Shown: in pieces, positions 6,907 through 14,252 of the stretch | Position numbering within the stretch: position 1 is the first letter of the stretch | Layout of the letters: the number at the start of each line of letters is the position of its first letter | Origin: an uncultured Clostridia bacterium | GTDB taxonomy: Bacteria; Bacillota; Clostridia; Oscillospirales; Acutalibacteraceae | Direction: 5' to 3' | Assembly: GCA_946539105.1 (NCBI GenBank) | Contig: CAMNHG010000027.1 | Location: forward strand, 1-14,304 | DNA: 14,304 nt | The notes under the pieces: model-generated | What the model saw: only the letters and a program-made list of their open reading frames with translations | The model's database searches: none | What the model was told of the DNA's origin: nothing | Position numbers and translations under genes: made by a program

Positions 6907-8163
6907 TTATTCGTAAAGAGGGTACTTTTTGCAAATAGCCTCTACGCCGGCTCTTACCTTTTCCTTGCTGTTCTCGTAGTCGTTGAGAACGAGGGTGATG
7001 TACTCTGCGATAAGGTCCATATCCTCTTCGTTAAGACCTCTTGTTGTAACCGCGGCTGTACCGATTCTTACACCGCTGGTAACGAACGGTGAACGCGGTT
7101 CGCCGGGGATAGTGTTCTTGTTAACTGTGATGTAGCAATCGTCAAGCCTTGCCTCAAGCTCCTTGCCGGTAACGTCGGTATCGCGGAGGTCAAGCAGCAT
7201 AACGTGATTGTCCGTTCCGCCCGAAACCAGCTTACAGCCGCGCTTGAGAAGTCCTTCCGCAAGTGCTTTACAGTTTGAAACAACCTTTGCGCCGTACTCC
7301 TTGAACTCAGGCTTTAACGCCTCGCCGAAGCAAACCGCCTTTGCGGCGATTGTGTGCATAAGCGGACCGCCCTGGGTTCCGGGGAAGATTGCCTTGTCAA
7401 TCGCCTTAGCAAATTCCTCGCGGCAGAGGATAAGACCGCCGCGCGGACCGCGGAGGGTTTTGTGAGTTGTTGTTGTAACGAACTCGCAGTAAGGTACGGG
7501 GTTGGGGTGAACTCCTGCTGCTACAAGACCGGCGATATGAGCCATATCTACCATAAGATACGCGCCTACTGCGTCGGCTATTTCTCTGAGCTTTGCGAAG
7601 TCGATAATTCTGGGATATGCGGAAGCGCCGGCTACAATCAGCTTGGGCTTGCATTCCTTTGCGATTTCGAGAACCTTGTCGTAGTCAATGCGGTGGGTTA
7701 CACTGTCAACGCCGTAGGGTACAAAATTGAAGTATTTACCCGAGATGTTTACGGGCGAGCCGTGTGTGAGGTGTCCGCCCTCGTTGAGGTTCATACCCAT
7801 TACGGTGTCGCCGGGCTCGAGCATAGCGAAGTAAACCGCTGTGTTTGCCTGCGCGCCCGAGTGGGGCTGAACGTTAGCGTGCTCCGCACCGAAAAGCTCG
7901 CAGGCACGCTGACGCGCGATTTCCTCAACAACGTCTACGCACTCGCAGCCGCCGTAGTAACGCTTTCCGGGATATCCCTCGGCGTATTTGTTGGTCAGGT
8001 GGCTGCCCATTGCCGCCATAACGGCAGGTGTAACTATATTTTCGCTCGCGATGAGTTCAAGGTTGCGTCTCTGTCTTTTGAGCTCGCTGTTCATTGCGTT
8101 TCCTACCGCGGGATCGTACTCCATAAGATACTCAAGTGCCGCGATGTTTGTAAGTTCACTCAT
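6907..8163 (-). CDS. glyA: Serine hydroxymethyltransferase
   Basis: A 418-residue cytoplasmic PLP enzyme that converts serine and tetrahydrofolate to glycine and 5,10-methylene-tetrahydrofolate, feeding one-carbon metabolism. Family marks: LELIASENIVTPAVMAAMGS (35-54), NKYAEGYPGKRYYGGCE (58-74), NVQPHSGAQAN (97-107), VDMAHIAGL with D206 and H209, and the PLP-lysine motif TTTTHKTLRGPRGG with K235. FPGTQGGPL and the C-terminal RIGTAAVTTRG stretch are also present. Length and all key residues are normal. AAGGGG is the ribosome binding site. It lies 46 nt after dusB in the same direction, with an AT-rich spacer that might hold a weak internal promoter. Only codon-level shadows lie on the opposite strand. 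Confidence 0.98.
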   Translation of the reverse strand: MSELTNIAALEYLMEYDPAVGNAMNSELKRQRRNLELIASENIVTPAVMAAMGSHLTNKYAEGYPGKRYYGGCECVDVVEEIARQRACELFGAEHANVQPHSGAQANTAVYFAMLEPGDTVMGMNLNEGGHLTHGSPVNISGKYFNFVPYGVDSVTHRIDYDKVLEIAKECKPKLIVAGASAYPRIIDFAKLREIADAVGAYLMVDMAHIAGLVAAGVHPNPVPYCEFVTTTTHKTLRGPRGGLILCREEFAKAIDKAIFPGTQGGPLMHTIAAKAVCFGEALKPEFKEYGAKVVSNCKALAEGLLKRGCKLVSGGTDNHVMLLDLRDTDVTGKELEARLDDCYITVNKNTIPGEPRSPFVTSGVRIGTAAVTTRGLNEEDMDLIAEYITLVLNDYENSKEKVRAGVEAICKKYPLYE

Positions 8164-8209
8164 TTTTAACTTCCCCTTTGTGTTTGATTATTCATTTTAT
8201 AATAATATT

Positions 8210-9181
8210 CTAAAGATTAAGTGCCTTCTGCTTTAAGGCGTATAAATCTTCCAATGTCTCGATTTTTCCTGCTTCATTTCTGAGCTTTGCCGCTCCGCGT
8301 ATCCCCTTAAAATAGCCCATTACCAGCTTGCGTGCCTGTCTGAGCGCGATGTATTCGCCCTTGTACCCGACCATTTTTTCAATGTGAGAGCACATAACGT
8401 CCAGTTTTTCGTCAAGAGAAGGGTAATACAGCGGTTTTTCGGGATTTTCAAGCAGAGAGTTTATCTGAGAAAAAATCCACGGATTGCCCAGGCTTGCCCT
8501 GCCTACCATAACAAAGTCCGCACCTGTTATTTCGAGCACATGCCCGGCTTTTTCCGCTGAGTCGATGTCGCCGTTAGCGATTACGGGAATACTGATGCTT
8601 TGCTTTAGCTGACGGATAATTTCATAATCCACAGGCGGTTTGTAGTACTGACGGCGCGTCCTGCCGTGAATTGTCACTGCGGAAGCTCCTGCGCTCTCGC
8701 AAATTTTCGCGACTTCTATGGCGTTAACGCTGTCCTCATCCCAGCCCTTGCGGATTTTTACCGTTACCGGTACGGGGCTGACCTTGGCAACTGCGCTGAC
8801 AATCTCGCCGCAAAGTGAGGGGTTCTTCATCAAGGCGCAGCCGCTTCCGCTTCCGCTGATTTTAGGAGCGGGGCAACCCATATTGATATCTATGATATCG
8901 GGGTTATTTTTCAGCGCGGACAGTGCCGCCTGAGCCATTGTTGACGGCTCGTCGCCGAAAATCTGGATTCCGCACGGACGTTCCTTATCCGAGGTCTTCA
9001 TCAGCTCCTCGCTCTTTTTATCCTTAAACGAGAGTGCCTTGGAGCTTACCATCTCGCTTACGCAGTAGCCTGCGCCGTAGCTGACGCACAGCTCGCGGTA
9101 CGCTCTGTCGCTTATACCTGCCATAGGTGCTAAAAGCGCGCGAGAGTTCAGCCTTACTCCGCCTATTATATATTCACTCAT
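8210..9181 (-). CDS. dusB: tRNA-dihydrouridine synthase, DusB family
   Basis: A 323-residue flavoenzyme reducing uridines in tRNA D-loops to dihydrouridine. Marks of the family: LLAPMAGISDRAYR (17-28), GIQIFGDEP (71-79), DINMGCPAPKI with catalytic C103, VTVKIRKGWDED (139-150), VTIHGRTRRQYY (169-180), IPVIANGDI (198-206) and the FMN-phosphate motif VMVGRASLGNPWIF (224-237). The overall pattern is that of DusB/NifR3, the usual Dus in Clostridia; the exact uridine position modified is not shown by sequence. Its ATG overlaps the stop of the upstream surface-protein gene in ATGA, so the two are translationally coupled. glyA follows downstream. Confidence 0.95.
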   Translation of the reverse strand: MSEYIIGGVRLNSRALLAPMAGISDRAYRELCVSYGAGYCVSEMVSSKALSFKDKKSEELMKTSDKERPCGIQIFGDEPSTMAQAALSALKNNPDIIDINMGCPAPKISGSGSGCALMKNPSLCGEIVSAVAKVSPVPVTVKIRKGWDEDSVNAIEVAKICESAGASAVTIHGRTRRQYYKPPVDYEIIRQLKQSISIPVIANGDIDSAEKAGHVLEITGADFVMVGRASLGNPWIFSQINSLLENPEKPLYYPSLDEKLDVMCSHIEKMVGYKGEYIALRQARKLVMGYFKGIRGAAKLRNEAGKIETLEDLYALKQKALNL

Positions 9182-9687
9182 ACGCCGCGATTATTCCTTC
9201 CGCTCACCTTTGTGCTGATTGCAACGGCGAGAATCACAACAATTCCCACAATCGTGCAAATCCACGACGCCGCGCCGAACGCTTTGTTTGTGGAATAGCT
9301 CTTTTGGCTTACGGTTTTGGGAACTGTCGGCGGAATAAAGAACTCGGTAGTTCCGGTGTTTGAGTTATTGTCTACGTTATTAATTTGCTTTTCCGTTTCC
9401 TGCTGCGGAGCTTCGGTCTCGGGCTGAGGGACTTCGGTTTCAGGTTCGGGCTGAGGAGCCTCGGTCTCGGGCTGAGGAGCTTCGGTCTCAGGTTCGGGCT
9501 GAGGTGCTTCTGTCTCAGGCTGAGGAGCCTCGGTCTCGGGCGGAACATACTCTGTCTGAGCAGGTGCGTCCGGTACGGATGAACTGCTGTCGTCATTATC
9601 CGCCAAAACACCGAATGTGCCGAAAAGCAACAGCATTACGCCGAACAAAACTGCAAATACTCTTGCACCCAGCTTGCTGTGTTTCAT
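9178..9687 (-). CDS. Hypothetical surface protein with Glu/Pro/Gln/Thr repeats and C-terminal membrane segment
   Basis: A 169-residue protein that I do not recognise. It has a signal peptide (residues 1-29: positive start, hydrophobic core VFAVLFGVMLLLFGTFG, ending VLA). Then comes an acidic proline-rich repeat (51-99) built on a 16-residue unit ETEAPQPETEAPQPEP, present about three times. A Asn/Thr-rich spacer with FFIPPTVPKT follows, then a hydrophobic segment (~139-158) and a basic tail (KVSGRNNRGV). This predicts an outer protein held by a C-terminal membrane anchor with an extended, rod-like exposed stalk. There is no LPxTG motif. GAGGT lies before the ATG. It is the first gene behind a strong sigma-A promoter and shares ATGA with dusB. 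The repeat is also tandem at DNA level (9391-9537), so its length may vary between strains. No enzymatic or binding domain is seen. Confidence 0.75.
   Translation of the reverse strand: MKHSKLGARVFAVLFGVMLLLFGTFGVLADNDDSSSSVPDAPAQTEYVPPETEAPQPETEAPQPEPETEAPQPETEAPQPEPETEVPQPETEAPQQETEKQINNVDNNSNTGTTEFFIPPTVPKTVSQKSYSTNKAFGAASWICTIVGIVVILAVAISTKVSGRNNRGV
9391..9537. repeat. In-frame tandem repeat coding the ETEAPQP stalk
   Basis: About three 48-bp units, themselves made of shorter GGCTGAGGNGCNTCGGTCTC-like pieces on the plus strand, lie inside the surface-protein gene. Units differ mostly at third codon positions. Confidence 0.75.
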
Positions 9688-9742
9688 ATTAATACCTCAC
9701 TGTAAATTGCGGTAATATATCGTATAATATGCATATATAGTT

Positions 9743-9771
9743 ATTATACCAAACAAGAGGTTTTATTGCAA
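9743..9771 (-). promoter_or_regulatory. Sigma-A promoter of the surface protein-dusB-glyA cluster
   Basis: On the minus strand TTGCAA (9771-9766), a 17-bp spacer and a perfect TATAAT (9748-9743), 56 bp upstream of the start codon. Spacing and boxes fit a strong housekeeping promoter. Confidence 0.75.
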
Positions 9772-9850
9772 TAGCAATTTTGACAGAGATTGGTTATATG
9801 ACAAAATATATTTTATTGCAAATAATTAATTGATGAACCGACAACAATTC

Positions 9851-9883
9851 AGGCGTGTACCGCACGATTCGCGGCACACGCCT
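9851..9883 (-). terminator. Hairpin after spoIIP
   Basis: On the minus strand AGGCGTGT and CCGC pair with GCGG and ACACGCCT, with one mismatch and a 7-nt loop, 14 bp past the spoIIP stop. No clear T-run follows (GAATTGTTG), so termination may be weak or factor-assisted. Confidence 0.5.
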
Positions 9884-9896
9884 TGCCTTAATATTC

Positions 9897-10994
9897 TCAG
9901 CTTAAAACCTCTGACAGAACTTTTCCGAGCAAAGTCCCGGTGTACTCTGCCTCGTCGATTGAATTTGCGTCCGAGCCGACCTCGATAAGCAAGGAACCGT
10001 CGCATATATATTCATTATACGCGAAAAAATCAAAGCTGAGCGGCCTTGTCATTCCGGGGTATAGCCTTTCCGCTGTATTTTGGATTTTCAGTGCGAAACC
10101 CAGATTATTCTGCCAGTTGTCAAAATCCCTTTCGCCGTAGTAATCGCAGCCTGACAGAATCATAATTTGCGCTCCCTGCTTTCCGCCGTACTCAAAAACC
10201 GGCTTCACCTTTCTCTCGTCCGTTCCGAGAGCGTCCCGGTGAATGTCCAGCACAACCTTAATTGAGCTGTTTTCCGCCATATCCGCCTGTACACTCTGAG
10301 CACTTCTGTCATAAGCCCCGTTATATGTAGAGTCGTGAACCGTGGTATCGTGCAGGGTTTTTATACCGTTTTTTTCAAGCTCTTCGGCAATCTTATTACC
10401 TACCGCGACTACGCTGAAACCGGTATTTTGCGTGCGTGAATAGTAGCTGTCATAAAAATAGTCAACGCTTTCGTCAAGGTACGCCTCGGTGGTGTGGGTG
10501 TGGTAGATAAGCACCTGCGGAGAAGCCGAGTTTTTCTCGGTCTTAAAGGTAAGAGGTGCTTTTAAATAGGCTTCAAAATCAAAGTCGAGGCCGGTTTTGT
10601 TCTTAACACAGCATTCATCCACCGCCGTGCCGTCAAAGCCGATTTGCTTTTGAGCAACTTCGCGCTTTTCCTCGCCCTTGTGAGGGGCAAGACTGTCGTA
10701 ATAGCCTGTCTTATCACGGACCTTCGGGGCTTGGGATGATGAAGTCATTTCGCTTTTTTCTGTATTCTGCTTAACCGGCAGGGCTTGTGTGGTTTCTTCG
10801 GTTGACTCGGGTTGAGTTCCCGTCTGTGCCGGGTAAACTCCGTCTGTCAGGGTAAACGCCGCCGCGGCAAGTGCTCCGCTGCGGGAGTCAAAGCACTCCG
10901 GAAGCCGTCGAATTACGCAAAAAGCCGCTATAACCACAAGTGAAAACGCTATGGTTGCTTTTAGCAGCTTCAATACTTTTCCTTTTATTTTCAC
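9897..10994 (-). CDS. spoIIP: Stage II sporulation protein P
   Basis: A 365-residue membrane-anchored peptidoglycan hydrolase (amidase/endopeptidase) that, with SpoIID and SpoIIM, thins the septal wall to drive engulfment of the forespore. Basic N-terminus KIKGKVLKLLK, one membrane segment (~residues 13-29), a Ser/Thr/Glu-rich linker, then the SpoIIP domain from ~residue 155: VLIYHTHTTEAY (H165, H167, E170), VGNKIAEELEKNGI, VVLDIHRDA (H252) and LLIEVGSDAN (E338), the probable metal-binding and catalytic residues. Longer frames starting from TTG at 11006 exist, but I prefer GTG at 10994, which follows GGGTGGTAAT and begins just before the basic anchor. It lies 42 nt downstream of gpr, the same order as in Bacillus. 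A 4-bp hairpin and a TATATATA stretch in the gap may hold a weak terminator or a sporulation promoter. Confidence 0.92.
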   Translation of the reverse strand: MKIKGKVLKLLKATIAFSLVVIAAFCVIRRLPECFDSRSGALAAAAFTLTDGVYPAQTGTQPESTEETTQALPVKQNTEKSEMTSSSQAPKVRDKTGYYDSLAPHKGEEKREVAQKQIGFDGTAVDECCVKNKTGLDFDFEAYLKAPLTFKTEKNSASPQVLIYHTHTTEAYLDESVDYFYDSYYSRTQNTGFSVVAVGNKIAEELEKNGIKTLHDTTVHDSTYNGAYDRSAQSVQADMAENSSIKVVLDIHRDALGTDERKVKPVFEYGGKQGAQIMILSGCDYYGERDFDNWQNNLGFALKIQNTAERLYPGMTRPLSFDFFAYNEYICDGSLLIEVGSDANSIDEAEYTGTLLGKVLSEVLS

Positions 10995-11036
10995 ATTACC
11001 ACCCAAATATATATATGCCGGTCGGGCGGCTTTTTA

Positions 11037-11909
11037 TTACATCAGCTCAACAAGCTCGCTCAGGCTGAACCTATCCTGCAGCGCGGCGTTTAGCGCGAAG
11101 CCGAGCAGACGCGAGGCGCGCTCGGTAAGCAGGTCGATTTCGCGCGGAATAACCACCATATTTTTGCTCAGCTTCGGGAGATTTTCAATTTCTTCCCGGC
11201 GTTTCAAGCCAAGCAAATCTCCCGCCAAGGTCTGTACGTCAACAACCGTCGGCACTCCTACCGAGATTACCGGCACCCCTATTGTATCTTTATTTATTCT
11301 CGTGCGGTGGTTCCCTACTCCAGCTCCGGGAGAAATTCCCGCGTCGCTGATTTGCAGTGTTGTGCCGAGCCTTTCAAGCCTTCTTGAAGCGAGAGCGTCT
11401 ATCGCCACAACGGCATTAGGGCGGATTCTCTTTACCACGCTTAGGATATATTCCCCTGTTTCTATACCCGTCTGTCCGGTTACGCCCGTATTCATTACCG
11501 CAACTGGACGAAGTCCGTCAAGCCCTGCTGACCTTGCAAGCTCTCCCTGAATATGCCTGGTCGCCAGCACCTTAAGAGCAGTTTTCGGGCCGAGAGAATC
11601 GGGGGTGATTTCCTCATTACCCAAGCCTACCACAAGAATCAGTCCATTTACCGGAAGGAGCCTTCGTATTTCCTTGCCGATTGCCGCAAGGCGTTTATCG
11701 GTTGAGGTAAAGTTATCCGTCAGCGAAGGCAATGCTATGGTGATATACGTTCCCATATCCTTGCCCAGGGTTTGCTTTGCCTTGTCCGTCTTTACCGTCA
11801 GGCGAGAAATCGAAAGTCCGCTTTCGCTGTAGGTTTTGTAGTCAATTCCCTTTACGCTGCCGCCTGCAAGCTCGCGCGCTTCAACCGCGAGGTCGGTTCT
11901 CAGGTACAT
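11037..11909 (-). CDS. gpr: Germination protease (GPR, A25 family)
   Basis: A 290-residue protease that degrades the DNA-protecting small acid-soluble proteins during spore germination. Conserved parts: RTDLAVEA at the N-terminus, VVGLGNEEITPDSLGPK with D104, TRHI, MNTGVTGQTGIETGEY (139-154), VVAIDALASRRLERL with D171, QISDAGISPGAGVGN (186-200) and GVPTVVDVQT (218-227). D104 and D171 match the two active-site aspartates known in the Bacillus enzyme. It is shorter than the ~370-residue Bacillus protein, mainly by a short N-terminus and loss of a C-terminal insertion. The residues before the processing site TD-LAVEA number only six. AAAGGA precedes the ATG. No convincing sigma-G promoter was found in the 11910-11990 region. 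spoIIP follows in the same direction. Confidence 0.95.
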   Translation of the reverse strand: MYLRTDLAVEARELAGGSVKGIDYKTYSESGLSISRLTVKTDKAKQTLGKDMGTYITIALPSLTDNFTSTDKRLAAIGKEIRRLLPVNGLILVVGLGNEEITPDSLGPKTALKVLATRHIQGELARSAGLDGLRPVAVMNTGVTGQTGIETGEYILSVVKRIRPNAVVAIDALASRRLERLGTTLQISDAGISPGAGVGNHRTRINKDTIGVPVISVGVPTVVDVQTLAGDLLGLKRREEIENLPKLSKNMVVIPREIDLLTERASRLLGFALNAALQDRFSLSELVELM

Positions 11910-11969
11910 TATCTCAGTCCTTTGTCTGTTTGCTGGAGTTATTCTTTGCTTTTTGTCAAATTATTATTC

Positions 11970-11998
11970 TTTACATTCGCCGAAATGTTTGTTATAAT
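11970..11998 (+). promoter_or_regulatory. Sigma-A promoter of the dockerin peptidase gene
   Basis: TTTACA (11970-11975), a 17-bp spacer and a perfect TATAAT (11993-11998), 35 bp before the first ATG. It looks like a strong vegetative promoter, in contrast to the divergent sporulation genes. Confidence 0.8.
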
Positions 11999-12033
11999 AT
12001 CAATAATTATATCGACATTGCTTTTGAGGTACT

Positions 12034-13650
12034 ATGATGAGATACAAAAAACTACTTTGCTCCTTTATTTCCGTTGCAGCGGTGTGCTCTGTTCTGGTTT
12101 CGGCATACGGCTTCTCTGCCTCCGCCGCGGAAATTGACGAGGAAGAAACCATTTCCGCTCCGCAGGCTGTTTTGGACAGCGTATCGGAAGGCGACACCTC
12201 TGACTCAAGCCTTCCTTCCAGATACAGCTCGGTCGATTTGGGTTATGTTTCTTCCGTGAAAGAACAGCTTTATAATGACTGTTGGGTTTACGGTGCTATG
12301 GGAACGCTTGAATCTACTCTCTTAAAAAATAACATTTACACCGGAGATATGTCCGTTAACCACGCCAATATTTGGGGCACAACGCGCGAAAGCAGAAAGG
12401 GTTGGATTCGCAACGCAAATGAAGCCGGCAGAGCAAAAATTATGCTCGGATACTTTACATCGTGGCAAGGACCTGTTTTGGACAGCAAGCTGCCCACGCT
12501 GAATTTGAATGATTATACTCCGGACGACCTGCCTACCGATATGGCGGACATAGGTATAACATCACTAAAATATCTTTACCGCGAAGATCCCGATTCAATC
12601 AAACAGGCAATTATGGAGAGCGGAGGAATCAGCACATATTACTCCAATTCGGTAAACTGCTTTAATTATGACAACTACTCATTTTATATGTCCCCGGATT
12701 ACAGCGATTCTTATATGGGACACGCGATTGAGCTTGTCGGTTGGGATGACAACTACCCTGCCTCAAACTTCATGGAGACTCCGTCAAAGGACGGCGCATG
12801 GCTGGTAAAGAACAGCTGGGGCGAGGACTGGGGAAACAACGGATTTTTCTGGATTTCATACGAGGACAGAGATTTGTTTCACCCCACTAAGTACACTCCC
12901 TCATATCAAATTAAATCGTTTGAAAAAATAACCGCCTATAATAAAATATTACAAAACGAGATTTACGGCGCGACATATGAATTTAACTACATAAAGGGCA
13001 ACGAGCTTGTCGCGATTGAGAGCTTTGACTTTGACAGCGGATACAATATGCTTGACAAGGTTGTCTTTGAAACAACAAGTCAGGGTTCCGACTACAAGAT
13101 TTACTATGTTCCCGATAAAAACGGAGTCCCCGACGAGGATGAAAACAACTGGACCGAGCTTTACAGCTCGACGGTTGATTACACCGGATATATATGCGCG
13201 GATTTTGACGATTTTGAAATTCCCGATTCATCGGGAAACGTTGCAATAAAAATATCCGCCGCTCCAAACGCTGACAGCGCAAGCCTTGGAGTGTGCGAAT
13301 GGCTGACCTCAGGCGGACAATTCACCTTTAGATATCAAACCGAAAAAGATTTAAGTTATGTAAAATACGAAGGAAAAATTTATGATACAAAAGACTGGTA
13401 TTCCGAGATAAGCAACGATAATATGGGCGGAACTTTCGCTATAAAAGCAATTACCAGAAACCCGAATATTAAGCAGGGCGATATTGATCTTAACGGCACA
13501 GTCGATATTAACGACGCGACCTTGCTGCAAAAATACATTGCAAAAATGCTTGAGCTTGATAAGTACGCTCTGTCGGTATCGGATATGAACAGCGATGGTA
13601 TCATCTCAATCTCCGATGTAACGAAAATACAGCAAATGATAGCTGAATAA
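12034..13650 (+). CDS. Secreted papain-family (C1) cysteine peptidase with C-terminal dockerin
   Basis: A 538-residue secreted protein. Residues 1-32 form a signal peptide (KKLL start, hydrophobic core, ASASA end). The C1 peptidase domain (~60-290) shows SSVKEQLYNDCW with Q78 and nucleophile C83, then GHAIELVGWDDNY with H230, and WLVKNSWGEDWGNNGFFWISY with N260. The Gln-to-Cys distance is one residue shorter than in papain. A beta-rich region of unknown type (~300-470) follows, then a dockerin (~478-538) with calcium loops D483-D485-N487-D494 and D517-N519-D521-D528. It would be carried on a cohesin scaffoldin, where it could trim proteins around starch granules, process cellulosomal parts or defend against rivals; none of these is shown. 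No classic long propeptide is seen, though residues 33-58 could act as one. GAGG lies 4 nt before the first ATG and 7 nt before a second one (12037), which may be the true start. It stands alone, behind its own promoter and before its own terminator. Confidence 0.93.
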   Translation: MMRYKKLLCSFISVAAVCSVLVSAYGFSASAAEIDEEETISAPQAVLDSVSEGDTSDSSLPSRYSSVDLGYVSSVKEQLYNDCWVYGAMGTLESTLLKNNIYTGDMSVNHANIWGTTRESRKGWIRNANEAGRAKIMLGYFTSWQGPVLDSKLPTLNLNDYTPDDLPTDMADIGITSLKYLYREDPDSIKQAIMESGGISTYYSNSVNCFNYDNYSFYMSPDYSDSYMGHAIELVGWDDNYPASNFMETPSKDGAWLVKNSWGEDWGNNGFFWISYEDRDLFHPTKYTPSYQIKSFEKITAYNKILQNEIYGATYEFNYIKGNELVAIESFDFDSGYNMLDKVVFETTSQGSDYKIYYVPDKNGVPDEDENNWTELYSSTVDYTGYICADFDDFEIPDSSGNVAIKISAAPNADSASLGVCEWLTSGGQFTFRYQTEKDLSYVKYEGKIYDTKDWYSEISNDNMGGTFAIKAITRNPNIKQGDIDLNGTVDINDATLLQKYIAKMLELDKYALSVSDMNSDGIISISDVTKIQQMIAE

Positions 13651-13662
13651 CTTATAAAATAC

Positions 13663-13700
13663 GGCTCTCCGGTTTATTTCGGAGAGCCAAATTTATATTA
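13663..13700 (+). terminator. Terminator of the dockerin peptidase gene
   Basis: A perfect 9-bp stem, GGCTCTCCG/CGGAGAGCC with an 8-nt loop, followed by AAATTTATATT, 12 bp past the stop codon. The T-run is short. Confidence 0.65.
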
Positions 13701-13754
13701 AAAAATATCATTCCTGCGTTGAGCTCATCATAAGCCGCTACCATCAAAAAATAT

Positions 13755-13983
13755 CTGCTCGCCACGCAGGGCGTGTTGTCTCGAGAACTCAACCCTACTT
13801 CCCGTCCGTTAAAAACGTCACCCCGTGACGTTTTCTTAACGGAGTCCGTTTGAAACATGGTCGCTCAGTGTCGCGCCTAAAGGCACTTCCTCGAGCTCCC
13901 TGTTTCTGCGCTTCCTCGTTCTCCCTTCATCCGCCCCCGGCGGCGGTCGAACCCGTCACCTTCGAGCCCGGTTGGATACTGAG
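13755..13983. repeat. Structured intergenic repeat, copy 1 (long form)
   Basis: Starts with CTGCTCGCCACGCAGGGCGT and TCGAGAACTCA and runs into a hairpin, CCGTTAA-AAACGTCAC/GTGACGTTT-TC-TTAACGG (13806-13842, 3-nt loop). Then come ~115 bp not found in copy 2, and it ends in a 25-bp element (13959-13983, beginning CCTTCGAGCCCGGTTGG) that is identical in both copies. No convincing gene lies here. It is not an insertion sequence: no transposase, no target duplication seen. Confidence 0.65.
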
Positions 13984-14010
13984 TTAGCCAACCAAAAAGC
14001 AGACCGTTTT

Positions 14011-14125
14011 CTGCTCGCCACGTAGGGCGTGTTGTTTCGAGAACTCAGCCTACTCCCCGTCCGCTAAAAACAGTCCACAGGACTGTTTTTTTAACGCGGA
14101 CCTTCGAGCCCGGTTGGATACTGAG
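14011..14125. repeat. Structured intergenic repeat, copy 2 (short form)
   Basis: Matches copy 1 over the first ~90 bp with scattered substitutions and one or two single-base gaps. The hairpin is rebuilt with different bases: GTCCGC and AAAAACAGTCC pair with GGACTGTTTTT and GCGGAC (14059-14101). It then joins directly to the identical 25-bp element at 14101-14125. The paired changes preserve pairing, which suggests that the fold, or inverted symmetry, is kept. Confidence 0.65.
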
Positions 14126-14131
14126 GGAACA

Positions 14132-14171
14132 AAAAATAATAGGAACAGCATTTGCTGTTCCTATTATTTTT
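14132..14171 (-). terminator. Terminator of the rRNA/tRNA operon
   Basis: A perfect 19-bp stem (AAAAATAAT plus AGGAACAGCA paired with TGCTGTTCCT plus ATTATTTTT) with a 2-nt loop and a T-run at the minus-strand end. It abuts the 3' end of tRNA-Asn. The symmetry lets it stop transcription from both sides. Confidence 0.92.
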
Positions 14172-14246
14172 GGCTCCCCCAACTGGGCTCGAACCAGTGA
14201 CATCATGATTAACAGTCATGCGCTCTACCGACTGAGCTATGGAGGA
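14171..14246 (-). tRNA. tRNA-Asn (anticodon GTT), CCA encoded
   Basis: A 76-nt tRNA gene on the minus strand. Acceptor stem TCCTCCA/TGGGGGA, D-arm GCTCAGTCGGTAGAGC, anticodon stem CATGA/TCATG with loop CTGTTAA (anticodon GTT), T-arm CACTGGTTCGAGCCCAGT-like, discriminator G, then an encoded CCA at 14173-14171. It lies 6 nt after the 5S rRNA, at the tail of the rRNA operon. Confidence 0.96.
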
Positions 14247-14252
14247 ATATAA

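Noticed and set aside
7354..8169. 271-residue plus-strand frame opposite glyA
   Set aside because: It lies wholly antisense to a clear glyA gene and shows no family motif, so it is a codon-bias shadow.
9391..9537. Regular short repeats that could suggest a CRISPR array
   Set aside because: The units are contiguous, in frame and encode a repeating peptide; there are no unique spacers.
11007..11036. Intrinsic terminator between gpr and spoIIP
   Set aside because: The hairpin has only four base pairs (GCCG/CGGC) and an AT repeat rather than a T-run; too weak to list.
13652..13858. 68-residue minus-strand frame in the repeat region
   Set aside because: It lies across the peptidase terminator and repeat copy 1, has no ribosome binding site or domain, and its frame is not kept in copy 2.
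13755..14125. Insertion sequence or transposon
   Set aside because: No transposase frame, terminal inverted repeats or target duplication is visible.
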